DNA from: Achromobacter xylosoxidans A8
GTDB lineage: Bacteria; Pseudomonadota; Gammaproteobacteria; Burkholderiales; Burkholderiaceae_B
Direction: 5' to 3'
Length of the DNA stretch: 64,000 bases
Assembly: GCF_000165835.1 (NCBI RefSeq)
Contig: NC_014640.1
Coordinates: 5,766,001-5,830,000, forward strand
Part shown: piece by piece, positions 8,840 to 17,252 of the stretch
Position numbering within the stretch: position 1 is the first letter of the stretch
Layout: every line of letters begins with the position of its first letter
The notes under the pieces: model-generated
The model's database searches: none
The model's input: only the letters and a program-made list of their open reading frames with translations
Told to the model about the DNA's origin: nothing
Made by a program: the position numbers and the translations under genes

Positions 8840-9751
8840 TTAATTGCCTTCAGACTGGCGCTCGCGCAGATAGTCTTCGGTGGCCTGCAAAAAGGCTGAA
8901 GCCGCCAACGACAGACGCGCGTTGCGGCGCTGGATCAGCCAGAGCTCGTGCCCATGCTTGCGGGCGCCATCGATCTCCAGGATGCGCAAGCCCAGCTGCC
9001 GCGCCAAGTCGCAGGCATAGCCGGGCACCACGGTTATCCCCAGCCCCGCGCCGACCAGCTTCAGCGCCGAGACCAGCATGCCGGCCTCGATGCGGTAACG
9101 GAATTCCAGGTTCAGGTCGGCCGCCACGCGGTCCAGGCTGCGCCGCACGCTGTACACGTTGCGCAGCATGATGTGGTCGTGGGCGGCCACGTCGGCCCAC
9201 GACACGGAACGCTTGCGCGTCAAAGCGTGGCGCGGCGCGCATACCGCGTACATGGTGTCGCGGTAGATGACCCGCGTGGCCAGTTCTTCCGAAGGGGTTT
9301 CGACCGAAACGATGCCGAAGTCGGCGCGGCCATTGCGCACGTGTTCTATGGTGTCGTCGGTGGACAGCTCGAACAGGTCCAGCTTCACGCTGGGATGGGC
9401 GCGGTGATAGTCGGCCACCACCTCGCCGAGCAACCCGACCATCATCAGCGGCGAGGTGGCCACGCCCACTGTGCCGCGTTCCAGCGTACGCAGGCCCGAC
9501 ATGCTGCGCTCGGCGGCGCGCACGGTGCCCAGGATTTCCTGGGCGTAGGCATAGAAATCCGCCGCGCCATCGCAGGGCGTGACGCTGCGGGTGGAGCGCT
9601 CGAACAGCGGCTGGCCGACCTCGGCCTCCAGTTCGGCGCAGAGCTTGCTGACGGCCGACTGGGTCACGAACGCCGCGCGCGCGGCCGCCGTGAAACTGCG
9701 CAGTTCGTAAAGCGCGCAAAACACGCGCAATTGCTTGAGAGTGATGTTCAT
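8840..9751 (-). CDS. LysR-family transcriptional regulator
   Basis: A 303-aa LysR protein with an N-terminal winged HTH (MNITLKQLRVFCALYELRSF; FVTQSAVSKLCAELEAEVG) and a periplasmic-binding-protein-like effector domain from about residue 90 (GTVGVATSPLMMVGLL). It is a close paralogue of the LysR protein at 11873: both read LxQLRxFCAxYEL and both share YAYAQE...RAAERS with a following LERG. It lies 39 bp past the CaiB gene's stop and 114 bp before the Bug gene, all on the minus strand, so it may be cotranscribed with either. I infer control of the Bug and CoA-transferase genes. The ATG has no strong Shine-Dalgarno sequence. Confidence 0.94.
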   Translation of the reverse strand: MNITLKQLRVFCALYELRSFTAAARAAFVTQSAVSKLCAELEAEVGQPLFERSTRSVTPCDGAADFYAYAQEILGTVRAAERSMSGLRTLERGTVGVATSPLMMVGLLGEVVADYHRAHPSVKLDLFELSTDDTIEHVRNGRADFGIVSVETPSEELATRVIYRDTMYAVCAPRHALTRKRSVSWADVAAHDHIMLRNVYSVRRSLDRVAADLNLEFRYRIEAGMLVSALKLVGAGLGITVVPGYACDLARQLGLRILEIDGARKHGHELWLIQRRNARLSLAASAFLQATEDYLRERQSEGN

Positions 9752-9790
9752 GGTCGAAGTCGCCGCCAGGCGCCGCCGGCCATGCCGGCC

Positions 9791-10927
9791 TCAGCGCGCA
9801 GGCTCGAGCATATCGCGATCGGCGTCCTGGCGCGGCGCCTGGCGCTTGATCTCGCCCGGCGTGCGCGAAAAGCGCACCGGGATGCCCGCGGCCATCAAAG
9901 GCCCTTCGGTCGGGTGCTCCACGCGCTGGAAGAACCCCGTCGCCTGCAGGTGCGGATCCTCGAACAGGGCTTCCGGCGTGTTCACGCGCGAATGCGGGAT
10001 GTCCGCGTCCGCCAGCAGCGCCAGCCACTCCCCGGTGCCGCGCAGCGCGACGATGTCCGCCAGGTCCTGGTAGAGCTCGTCGAAGTGCCGCGCGCGCGAG
10101 GTCGCGTCGACATAGCGCGGGTCCGCCGCCAGGTCGGCGCGTTCGGCCAGGGCGAAGAAGCGCCGCCATTGCGCATCGGTATAGGGCAGCAAGGCCAGAT
10201 AGCCGTCGCGTGTGCGGTAGGGACGCCGCTGCGGCGACAGCACCCGGCTGTAGCCCATGGGTCCCAGCGGCGGCACGAAGCTGTGCCCGCTCATGTGCTC
10301 GACCAGAGTGAAGGAGACCAGCGTTTCGAACATGGGAATTTCGACCGCCTGCCCCGCTCCCGAACGCTCGCGCTCGTACAAGGCCATGGGAATCGCGTAC
10401 GCCAGCGTCAGCCCCGCCACCTTGTCAGCGATGATGGTGTTGACGTAGGCCGGCGCGCCGCTGTTGCGGCCTTGCAGGTCTGCCATTCCGCTCATGGCCT
10501 GGATGATGTCGTCAAAAGCCGGACGGGCGGCGTAGGGGCCGTCCTGGCCGAAGCCCACCGCCGAGCAATGGATCAGGCGCGGATTGCGCGCGCGCAGCGT
10601 GTCAGCGTCCAGGCCCAGGCGCGCCAGCGCCGCCGGGCGCACGTTGGACACGAACACGTCGGCGCCGTCGATCAGGCGCAGCAGGCTGTCGCGGTCGGCC
10701 GGCGTCTTGGCGTCCAGCGTCACGCTGTACTTGTTGCGGTTGAGGTTCAGGTAGGCCGGCCCCATGCCCGGGCTCATCGCCGGGGCCGAGGTGCGGAACA
10801 CGTCGCCTTCGGGCGCCTCGACCTTGATCACCTCCGCCCCCATGTCGGCCAGGATCTGGGTGCCGTACGGCCCCATGGCCACCGAAGTCATGTCGACGAC
10901 CCGCACGCCCGCGAGCGGGCCAGCCAT
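9791..10927 (-). CDS. class III (CaiB/BaiF) CoA transferase
   Basis: A 378-aa family III CoA transferase that would move CoA from an acyl-CoA donor onto a carboxylic acid through an aspartyl anhydride. Features: GVRVVDMTSVAMGPY at residues 8-21, LADMGAEVIKVEAPEGD near 27-42, LNLNRNKYSVTLD near 60-72, and ARPAFDDIIQ near 134-143, where Asp139 aligns with the catalytic Asp. I start at 10927 because MAGPLAGVRVVD matches the family N-terminus; the open frame upstream overlaps the hydratase gene. Its ATG overlaps the hydratase stop by one base (TAATG), which implies translational coupling. It probably activates the acid imported by the Bug protein at 7733. Confidence 0.94.
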   Translation of the reverse strand: MAGPLAGVRVVDMTSVAMGPYGTQILADMGAEVIKVEAPEGDVFRTSAPAMSPGMGPAYLNLNRNKYSVTLDAKTPADRDSLLRLIDGADVFVSNVRPAALARLGLDADTLRARNPRLIHCSAVGFGQDGPYAARPAFDDIIQAMSGMADLQGRNSGAPAYVNTIIADKVAGLTLAYAIPMALYERERSGAGQAVEIPMFETLVSFTLVEHMSGHSFVPPLGPMGYSRVLSPQRRPYRTRDGYLALLPYTDAQWRRFFALAERADLAADPRYVDATSRARHFDELYQDLADIVALRGTGEWLALLADADIPHSRVNTPEALFEDPHLQATGFFQRVEHPTEGPLMAAGIPVRFSRTPGEIKRQAPRQDADRDMLEPAR

Positions 10928-11721
10928 TACTTGGCCTCCTGCTGCTTCTTGCGGTTGACGAAGGGCGCCATGTAGCGGCGCGGCTCGTCGGTGGTGAAGG
11001 CCTCGCCGAACGCAGCCACGCTGCGGTCCAGGCCGGCTTCCACGGTGGACTCGCTCCAGTATTGCAGCAGCGCCTTCTGCGAGCGCACCGCGATCGGGCC
11101 GCTTTCGGCGATGGGCGCCACCGTGCGTTCGACCAGCGCGTCCAACGCGCCGGTTTCGCTGACGAATTCCAGGAAGCCCCACTGCTGCGCCTGCGCAGCG
11201 TCCACCGTCTCGCCGGTCAGCAGCAGCCAATTGGTGGGGCCGGGGCCGATGATGGCCGGCAACAGCACGGCGTGGATCACGGACGGGATGCCCACGCGCA
11301 CCTCGGGCATGCCGAAGACCGCGTCCTTCGATCCCAGGCGGATGTCGCAGGCCGCGGCCAACTCCATGCCCGCGCCCAGGCAGAAGCCCGGAATACGGGC
11401 AATGGTGGGCACGGGAATCGCGGCCACCGCGTCGCACAGATCGCGCAGCCGGGTGATGAATTCGCGCGCGCCCTGCGGATCAAGCTCGGCCATCTCATAT
11501 ATGTTGGCGCCGCCCACGAAGGCGCGCTCGCCCGAACCGCGGATGACCACGGCGCGGGCATCGTCCTGGACCGCGATCCAGCGGGCGGCCTCGGTCAGGC
11601 TCAGCGTGACCGCCGAGGCCAGAATGTTCAGGCTCTTGGCGTCGTGGATCTGCAGGGTATAGACCCCGCGCTCGTCGCGGGTCACGAGGGCATGGGCGAA
11701 AGCAGGGATAGGCGCAGTCAT
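10927..11721 (-). CDS. enoyl-CoA hydratase/isomerase family protein
   Basis: A 264-aa crotonase-fold protein. It shows GSGERAFVGGANIYEMAEL near residues 63-80 (oxyanion hole), then IPGFCLGAGMELAAACDIRL near 110-130 and MPEVRVGIPSVI near 140. The first catalytic Glu of hydratases is present in GMELA and the second in PEVRVG. The start is set at the ATG at 11721, preceded by CTGGAG; an upstream in-frame ATG at 11748 would add nine residues without a ribosome-binding site. It is the first gene of a minus-strand operon with the CoA transferase and is divergent from the LysR gene at 11873. Confidence 0.92.
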   Translation of the reverse strand: MTAPIPAFAHALVTRDERGVYTLQIHDAKSLNILASAVTLSLTEAARWIAVQDDARAVVIRGSGERAFVGGANIYEMAELDPQGAREFITRLRDLCDAVAAIPVPTIARIPGFCLGAGMELAAACDIRLGSKDAVFGMPEVRVGIPSVIHAVLLPAIIGPGPTNWLLLTGETVDAAQAQQWGFLEFVSETGALDALVERTVAPIAESGPIAVRSQKALLQYWSESTVEAGLDRSVAAFGEAFTTDEPRRYMAPFVNRKKQQEAK

Positions 11722-11782
11722 GGAAACTCCAGCTAGGGTTATGGCCACCGATGCTAAGGGCAGGGTTTCATCACAACAAACG

Positions 11783-11805
11783 AGTAATTTTCATGAAATA
11801 AGTCT
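11783..11805. promoter_or_regulatory. divergent promoter region with LysR-type dyad
   Basis: The 151-bp gap between the hydratase start (11721, minus) and the LysR start (11873, plus) is AT-rich only in the middle. There TTTCATGAAA is a perfect dyad inside AGTAATTTTCATGAAATAAG. A related sequence lies at 8808. LysR proteins commonly bind such dyads in divergent promoters and regulate both sides. Confidence 0.5.
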
Positions 11806-11872
11806 TAAATGGAATAAATACCGTAGCCCCGGTGGCTTGGTTACGATAGCCGCCTCTTGCGGGAGTCGCACC

Positions 11873-12793
11873 ATGGGTATCACGCTGCGCCAGCTCCGGG
11901 CATTCTGCGCCGTGTACGAGCTGAAGAACTTCACCCGCGCCGCCGAGGCGCTCAACCTGACGCAGTCGACCGTCAGCAAGCTCTGCTCCGAACTGGAAAG
12001 GGCGATAGGCATGGCGCTGTTCGAGCGCTCGGCGCGCGGCGTCGAGCTGCTGGAGGGCGCGGCCGAGCTGTATGCCTACGCGCAGGAAACCTTCGGTTCG
12101 CTGCGCGCGGCCGAACGCAGCCTGAGCAGCCTGGCGGGGCTGGAGCGCGGCGAGGTCTCCATCGCGGCTTCGCCCATCATGATGCACACGCTGATCGCGC
12201 CGGTGGTGGCGCAATTCCATGCGCGCCACCCCAACATCGTCTTCGACCTGCATGAACTCACCGGCGACGAGGCCACCGAACACGTCCTGCACGGCAAGGC
12301 CGACCTGGGGCTGGTGGCGATGGAAAGCCAGGACCCCAGGCTGGACTGCCGCGTGGTCTATCGCGGCCCCATGTATGCCGTGGTGCCCGCCGGCCACCCC
12401 TTGGCGCGCCTCGACGAGACGCGCTGGCGCGAACTCGCCCGCTACCCGCACATCCTGCTGCGCGGCACCTACACCGTGCGCCGCAAGATGGACCAGATCC
12501 TGCAGGACCAGGGGCTGACGGTGCGCAGCGTGGCCCAGACCGGCAGCCTGACCACCGCCTTCGCCATGATCCGCGGCGGCATGGGCATTACCGTCATGCC
12601 GGGCTACGTGCGCAAGGTCTGCCAGGAAATGGGCCTGAAGGCGCTGTGCATCGCCGACCGGCCTCAGGCCCTGCACGAGCTGTCCGTCCTGCGCCGGGCC
12701 GACTACCGGCTGTCGCGCGCCGCGGCGGCATTTCTTGCCGCCTTCGAAGCACATCTTGGTGAACAGGGACAGCCCGCCGCGGCCGGCGATTAA
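11873..12793 (+). CDS. LysR-family transcriptional regulator
   Basis: A 306-aa LysR regulator: HTH at residues 1-60 (MGITLRQLRAFCAVYELKNF; LNLTQSTVSKLCSELERAIG) and effector domain from about 90 (GEVSIAASPIMMHTLIAPVV). I choose the ATG at 11873 since it gives the canonical LysR start and has GGGAG eight bases upstream; the longer open frame adds 51 residues unlike the family. It is paralogous to the LysR protein at 8840. It is divergent from the hydratase/CoA-transferase operon and heads the long plus-strand catabolic cluster, so it probably controls both. The coinducer is unknown. Confidence 0.94.
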   Translation: MGITLRQLRAFCAVYELKNFTRAAEALNLTQSTVSKLCSELERAIGMALFERSARGVELLEGAAELYAYAQETFGSLRAAERSLSSLAGLERGEVSIAASPIMMHTLIAPVVAQFHARHPNIVFDLHELTGDEATEHVLHGKADLGLVAMESQDPRLDCRVVYRGPMYAVVPAGHPLARLDETRWRELARYPHILLRGTYTVRRKMDQILQDQGLTVRSVAQTGSLTTAFAMIRGGMGITVMPGYVRKVCQEMGLKALCIADRPQALHELSVLRRADYRLSRAAAAFLAAFEAHLGEQGQPAAAGD

Positions 12794-12836
12794 TCTCTTT
12801 CCTGAATGCCTTCATGATAATTAATCAATTGTTTGC

Positions 12837-12857
12837 ATGATGGACCGCTTCCATCAT
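12837..12857. promoter_or_regulatory. short inverted repeat before the Bug gene
   Basis: ATGATGG (12837-12843) and CCATCAT (12851-12857) form a 7-bp inverted repeat with a 7-nt spacer in an AT-rich stretch (TAATTAATCAATTG just upstream). It sits 102 bp before the Bug start at 12959. It may be an operator for the catabolic operon. There is no uridine tract, so it is unlikely to terminate the LysR transcript. Confidence 0.35.
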
Positions 12858-12958
12858 TAGCGCGTCGAGGCCCCGCACCCCACGCGCTATCCAGACGGTC
12901 ACCTCGACGCCATAACCATGCAGGGCAAATCAGCCCGCAGCACGAGGAGACCTCCAAC

Positions 12959-13921
12959 ATGACACTCAAGCCTGGCCTGAAGCAGCTGCTGACGCTGCTC
13001 GCCGTTGTTCCCGCCATCGCCGCCGCCGAGACCTATCCGGCCAAACCCGTCACCCTGGTGGTGGCCTACGCCCCCGGCGGCATGACCGACATCCTGACGC
13101 GGCGCATCGCGGCCGATCTGCAGACCCGCCTGGGCAAGCCCTTCGTGGTCGAGAACAAGCCGGGCGCCACCGGCCAGATCGCCACCGAGTACGTGTCGCG
13201 GCAGAAGCCGGACGGCTACACCATCCTGGTGGGCGCGACCAGCCACGTGATCAACCCCGTGCTGAAGAAGCTGCCCTACAACGCCCGCAAGGATTTCGCC
13301 CCGGTCGCGCTGCTGGCGGTCAGCCCGAACTTCCTGCTGGTCAACGCCAACCTGGGCATCAAGACTTTCGCGGACTTCAAGAGCTATGCGCAGAAGCAGC
13401 CCTCCGTGCCCTACGGCACGGCCGGCGCCGGCGGCGCGCCCCACATCGTCGGCGAACTGCTGCGCGCGCAAAGCGGCCTGCCGCTGATGCACGTGTCCTA
13501 TCGCGGCGCGGGCCCGGCCATGACGGATCTGGTGTCGGGACAAGTGCCTGTCGGCATGGCCGAGTCGGTCACCGCCAACGCCTATCTGCAATCCGGCAAG
13601 ATCGTGCCCCTGGCCATCGCTTCGGCCCAGCGCCAGTCGCGCTATCCCGACGTGCCCACGCTCAACGAGCTGGGCTACAAGGGCTTCGACCTGAGCACCT
13701 GGGTAGGCGTCTACGCCCCGGCCGGCACGCCCGCCGACATCGTGCAGACGCTGAACAGCGAGATCCGCAAATCGGTGATGCAGCCGGCCACGCAGGAGTA
13801 CATCCGCTCCACCGGTTCCGAGCCGGGCGACATGGATCTGGGCCAGTACCAGAAGTTCGTCAGCGACGAAATGGACAAGTGGCAGGCCGTCATCACCCAG
13901 GCCGGGGTCAAGGATGAGTGA
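12959..13921 (+). CDS. Bug-family substrate-binding protein
   Basis: A 320-aa periplasmic binding protein. The start at 12959 gives MTLKPGLKQLLTLLAVV, a signal peptide ending near AIAAAETYPAKPV, and has GAGGAG upstream; the longer open frame adds a non-family N-terminus. Bug motifs are AYAPGGMTDILTRR, VENKPGATGQIATEYV, KPDGYTILVG, MHVSYRGAGPAMTDLVSGQVPVG and PDVPTLNELGYKGFD. The stop codon overlaps the start of the DUF35 gene by eight bases, tying uptake to the downstream CoA pathway. Ligand unknown. Confidence 0.95.
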   Translation: MTLKPGLKQLLTLLAVVPAIAAAETYPAKPVTLVVAYAPGGMTDILTRRIAADLQTRLGKPFVVENKPGATGQIATEYVSRQKPDGYTILVGATSHVINPVLKKLPYNARKDFAPVALLAVSPNFLLVNANLGIKTFADFKSYAQKQPSVPYGTAGAGGAPHIVGELLRAQSGLPLMHVSYRGAGPAMTDLVSGQVPVGMAESVTANAYLQSGKIVPLAIASAQRQSRYPDVPTLNELGYKGFDLSTWVGVYAPAGTPADIVQTLNSEIRKSVMQPATQEYIRSTGSEPGDMDLGQYQKFVSDEMDKWQAVITQAGVKDE

Positions 13922-14288
13922 GGTCCGCATCGGCTCGCTGTCGCCGGAAGCCTATTTTGCCGAGGCGCTGCGCGCGGGACGCCTGGAAGTCCAGGTGTGC
14001 CGCAGCTGCGGACTCTCGTTCTTCTTCCCGCGCACGCACTGCACCCATTGCCGTTCGCAGGAATATGCCTGGCGGCCCATGCGCGCCGGCGCCACGCTCT
14101 ATTCCTATTCGGAAATCCCCGCCACGCCGCAGGCGCCCGCGCGCAACGTCATCCTGGCCGACATGGACGAAGGCTTCCGCATGATGTCCACGCTGCTGGA
14201 CGAAGGCGAGCCGCGCATCGGCATGCGGCTGACGGCCCGGCCCGACCCGCAGCGCGCCCGAGTGGTGTTTGGAAAGGAAGCGCCATGA
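13914..14288 (+). CDS. DUF35 zinc-ribbon/OB-fold protein, partner of the downstream thiolase-fold protein
   Basis: A 124-aa protein with a rubredoxin-like zinc ribbon carrying four cysteines (CRSC near residues 30-33 and CTHC near 43-46) followed by an OB-fold (TLYSYSEIP, VILADMDEGFRMMSTL). DUF35 proteins are obligate partners of thiolase-superfamily enzymes, for example ChsH2 with the aldolase Ltp2, and BbsA with BbsB. The start overlaps the Bug stop and the stop overlaps the next start as ATGA, so all three are translationally coupled. All four zinc ligands are present here, unlike in the paralogue at 24333. Confidence 0.92.
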   Translation: MSEVRIGSLSPEAYFAEALRAGRLEVQVCRSCGLSFFFPRTHCTHCRSQEYAWRPMRAGATLYSYSEIPATPQAPARNVILADMDEGFRMMSTLLDEGEPRIGMRLTARPDPQRARVVFGKEAP

Positions 14289-15451
14289 CGGACTGGAACA
14301 AGAACCTGCGCGGCGCCATCGCCATCACCGGCTGCGCCACGGCGGGCATAGGCGATGCGGGCGGCCTGAACGACCTGGAGATCACCTCCCTGGCGGTGCA
14401 CGCCGCCGTGCGCGATGCCGGACTGCGCATGGAAGACATCGACGGCCTGATGAGCGCCAGCCTGTCCTCATCGATGTGGCTGAACAAGCTTTCCGAGTAC
14501 CTGGGCCTGTACCCGCGCTTCATGGACAGCACCCAGATCGGCGGCGCGTCCTTCGTCGGCCATCTGCTGATCGCCGCGGCGGCGATCCAGGCCGGCCTGT
14601 GCCGCAATATCGTGATCGCCTACGGCGCCGCCCCGCGCGGCGGCAACGGCGTCTCGGCGACCTCGGGCGCCCGCGCGCGGCTGGATCCGTTTCCCTACGA
14701 GGAACCGTTCCAGCCCTTCAACCCGCCCACCAGCTACGCGCTGGCGACGCGCCGCCACATGCATGAGTACGGCACCACCCGCGAACAGTTGGCCGAAGTG
14801 GCGGTCGCCGCGCGCGCCTGGGCGCGGCTGAATCCGGAAGCCTACAAGCGCGAGCCGCTGTCCATCGCCGACGTGCTGGCCGCGCGCGTGATCTCCTCGC
14901 CGCTGACCGCGCGCGACTGCTGCCTGGTGACAGACGGCGCGGGCGCCATCGTGGTTACCGCCGCCGAACGCGTCGAGGCCGCCCGGCCCGTATACGTGCA
15001 AGGCACGGCCATGGCGCACTCGCATCGCCAGATCGCCTGCATGGCCGACCTGACACGTACCGTGGCGGGGCAAAGCGCCGACCTGGCGCGTGAGCGGGCC
15101 GGCGTGGCGCTGGCAGACATCGACCTGGTGCAGCTCTATGACGCCTTCACCATCAACCCCATCCTGTTCCTGGAGGACATGGGGTTTTGCGCCAAGGGCG
15201 AAGGCGGCGCCTTCGTGTCCGGCGGACGCATCGCTCCCGGCGGCGAGCTGCCGGTGAACACCAATGGCGGCGGGCTGTCCTGCGTGCACCCGGGCATGTA
15301 CAGCATGTTCGGCCTGGTGGAAGCGGTACGCCAACTGCGCGGCGAATGCGGCGACCGGCAAGTCAAGCATGCGCGCACCGCGCTCGTGCACGGCAACGGC
15401 GGGGTGCTGAGCGCCCAGGCCACCACCGTGCTGACCAATTGGATGGACTGA
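14285..15451 (+). CDS. thiolase-superfamily protein lacking the nucleophilic cysteine (SCP2/Ltp2-type)
   Basis: A 388-aa thiolase-fold protein beginning MTDWNKNLRGAIAITGCAT. The region that normally carries the acyl-accepting Cys reads STQIGGASFVGHLLIAAAA and contains no cysteine. The C-terminal GELPVNTNGGGLSCVHPGM and LVHGNGGVLSAQATTVL are typical of SCP2-type thiolases. Cys-less members paired with DUF35 include the retro-aldolase Ltp2, so C-C cleavage without thiolysis is possible. I start at 14285, where ATG overlaps the DUF35 stop; the long upstream frame is a shadow of DUF35 and Bug. An ordinary thiolase function would need a different nucleophile. Confidence 0.9.
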   Translation: MTDWNKNLRGAIAITGCATAGIGDAGGLNDLEITSLAVHAAVRDAGLRMEDIDGLMSASLSSSMWLNKLSEYLGLYPRFMDSTQIGGASFVGHLLIAAAAIQAGLCRNIVIAYGAAPRGGNGVSATSGARARLDPFPYEEPFQPFNPPTSYALATRRHMHEYGTTREQLAEVAVAARAWARLNPEAYKREPLSIADVLAARVISSPLTARDCCLVTDGAGAIVVTAAERVEAARPVYVQGTAMAHSHRQIACMADLTRTVAGQSADLARERAGVALADIDLVQLYDAFTINPILFLEDMGFCAKGEGGAFVSGGRIAPGGELPVNTNGGGLSCVHPGMYSMFGLVEAVRQLRGECGDRQVKHARTALVHGNGGVLSAQATTVLTNWMD

Positions 15452-15463
15452 GGGAGACTCGAT

Positions 15464-16369
15464 ATGCTGGAAGGAAAAGTAGTGGTCGTCACCGGCGCGG
15501 CCAACGGCATCGGCCGCGCCGCGGCCGTGGCCCTGGCGGCGCAAGGCGCCCGCGTGGTGGTCAACGACCTGAACGTGTCGCTGGACGGCACCAGCGCCTC
15601 GCAAAGCACGGCCGCGCAGGTAGTCGAGGAAATCCGCGCAGCGGGCGGCGAAGCCATCGCCAACGGCGACTCCGTAGCCGAGTACGCCAGCGCGCAGCGC
15701 ATCATCGAGGCCGCCGCCGACACCTATGGCCGCGTGGACGCCGTGGTGAACAATGCCGGCATCGTGCGCGACAAGATGTTCCACAAGCTCACGCCCGAGG
15801 ACTTCGATGCCGTGGTCAAGGTGCATCTGTATGGCTGCTTCAACCTCAGCCATGCCGCCGCGCGGCACTTCCGCGAACAGGGCGGCGGCAGCCTGGTCAA
15901 CATGACCTCCAATTCTGCCGTCATCGGCAACCGCGGCCAGGCCAACTATTGCGCCGCCAAGCTCGGCATCGTCGGCCTGTCCAAGGCCATGGCGCTGGAC
16001 ATGGCCGCCTTCAACGTGCGCTCGAACTGCATTGCCCCGCTGGCCTGGAGCCGCATGACGGAGACCATTCCGGCCAAGACCGAGGAACAAGCGCGCCACG
16101 TCGAGAAAATCCGCCGCATGGGTCCGGAAACCATCGCGCCGCTGATCTGCTACCTGGCCTCGGACGCTTCCGCCGAGGTGTCTGGGCAGGTGTTCGCCAT
16201 CCGCCTGAACGAGATCTTCCTGATGAGCCAGTCACGCCCGGTGCGCTCGGTGCATCGCTCGGATGGCTGGACCACGGAGAGCATTGCCGAGCACGGCATG
16301 GCCGCGTTGCGCGCGTCGTTCATGCCCCTGGACACTTCTGCCCAGGTGTTCGCCTGGGATCCGGTCTGA
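15464..16369 (+). CDS. short-chain dehydrogenase/reductase (MFE-2 type 3-hydroxyacyl-CoA dehydrogenase)
   Basis: A 301-aa SDR. The cofactor motif is TGAANGIG (residues 10-17), NNAG at 96-99, and the catalytic set is Ser149, Tyr162 and Lys166 (NYCAAK). The Asp in VVNDLN after beta2 suggests NAD(H). The insertion after beta2 and the FxKLTPEDFDAVVKVHLYGC segment resemble the dehydrogenase domain of peroxisomal multifunctional enzyme 2. With the MaoC hydratase encoded next, it forms the split MFE-2 pair: hydration followed by oxidation of a 3-hydroxyacyl-CoA. The gene is 12 bp after the thiolase-fold gene; GGGAGACTCGAT precedes the ATG. Confidence 0.93.
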   Translation: MLEGKVVVVTGAANGIGRAAAVALAAQGARVVVNDLNVSLDGTSASQSTAAQVVEEIRAAGGEAIANGDSVAEYASAQRIIEAAADTYGRVDAVVNNAGIVRDKMFHKLTPEDFDAVVKVHLYGCFNLSHAAARHFREQGGGSLVNMTSNSAVIGNRGQANYCAAKLGIVGLSKAMALDMAAFNVRSNCIAPLAWSRMTETIPAKTEEQARHVEKIRRMGPETIAPLICYLASDASAEVSGQVFAIRLNEIFLMSQSRPVRSVHRSDGWTTESIAEHGMAALRASFMPLDTSAQVFAWDPV

Positions 16370-16376
16370 GGCTGTC

Positions 16377-17252
16377 ATGGCGCTGGACTACCGCAGCCTG
16401 AAGTCGCACGTCTTCGCGCCGGAACGCCAGGCCTACGGCGAGGATGACTGCATCCTCTACGCCCTGGGCGTGGGCGCCGGCCTGTCCGACGACGAGACGG
16501 TCGGCGACGAAACGCAATTCATCTACGAGCAGGGCCTGCGCGCCCTGCCTGCCATGGCCTGCGTGCTGGCCTACCCCGGCTTCTGGATGCGCGATCCGCG
16601 CCACGGCCTGGACTGGAGCCAGGTGGTGCATGGCGAACAGCGCATGCGCTTCGCGCGCCGCCTGCCCGCAGGCGGCGAAGTCATCTGCCAGATGACAGTC
16701 GCGTGCATCGCCGACAAGCGCCCTGGCGCCTTCGTCGTAACGCAGCGCACGCTGAGCGACGCGGCGACGGGAAAGGAAATCGCCGTCATCGAACAGCTGA
16801 ACATCTGCCGTGGCGACGGCGGTTACTCGGGTGGCGACGCCGCGCTCAGCGATGCGCTGGCCGTGCCCATCCCGGCGCCGCCCGCCACGCCGCCGGACAG
16901 CATCATCGTCCTGCCCACCAGCCGCAACCAGGGCGCGCTGTACCGCCTGAACGCCGACCGCAATCCACTGCACGTGGATCCGGCTGCCGCGCGGCGAGCA
17001 GGCTATGAACGCCCCATCCTGCACGGCGCGGCGCTGCTGGGCATGGTCAACCGCGCCCTCGAAGCCTGCCTGCGGCAATTGCCGGGCCTGCGCCTGGGGG
17101 AACTGGACCTGCGCTTCATGGCGCCGGTCTATCCCGGCCGGGATGTGGCTGTATCGCTATGGCGCCAGCCGCAAGGCCTGGCCCTGGCCTGCCACCAGGC
17201 CGGCGCCCTGTGCGCCCAGGGCCGCGCGGCCTGGGCCGAGGAGGAACAATGA
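16377..17252 (+). CDS. MaoC-family (R)-specific enoyl-CoA hydratase
   Basis: A 291-aa double hot-dog protein. The N-terminal half (YGEDDCILYALGVGAG) is the substrate-binding pseudo-domain and the C-terminal half carries the hydratase-2 motif YRLNADRNPLHVDP followed by GYERPILHG near residues 180-220; the Asp and His of that motif are the catalytic pair of the family. Length matches the hydratase-2 region of MFE-2. The start at 16377 yields MALDYRSLKSHVFAP; upstream frame is discarded. It begins seven bases after the SDR stop and ends in an ATGA overlap with CoA transferase subunit A. Confidence 0.93.
   Translation: MALDYRSLKSHVFAPERQAYGEDDCILYALGVGAGLSDDETVGDETQFIYEQGLRALPAMACVLAYPGFWMRDPRHGLDWSQVVHGEQRMRFARRLPAGGEVICQMTVACIADKRPGAFVVTQRTLSDAATGKEIAVIEQLNICRGDGGYSGGDAALSDALAVPIPAPPATPPDSIIVLPTSRNQGALYRLNADRNPLHVDPAAARRAGYERPILHGAALLGMVNRALEACLRQLPGLRLGELDLRFMAPVYPGRDVAVSLWRQPQGLALACHQAGALCAQGRAAWAEEEQ

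Noticed and set aside
14468..16099. 543-codon minus-strand frame over thiolase-fold and SDR genes
   Set aside because: Shadow; the sense genes have intact motifs and ATGA coupling.
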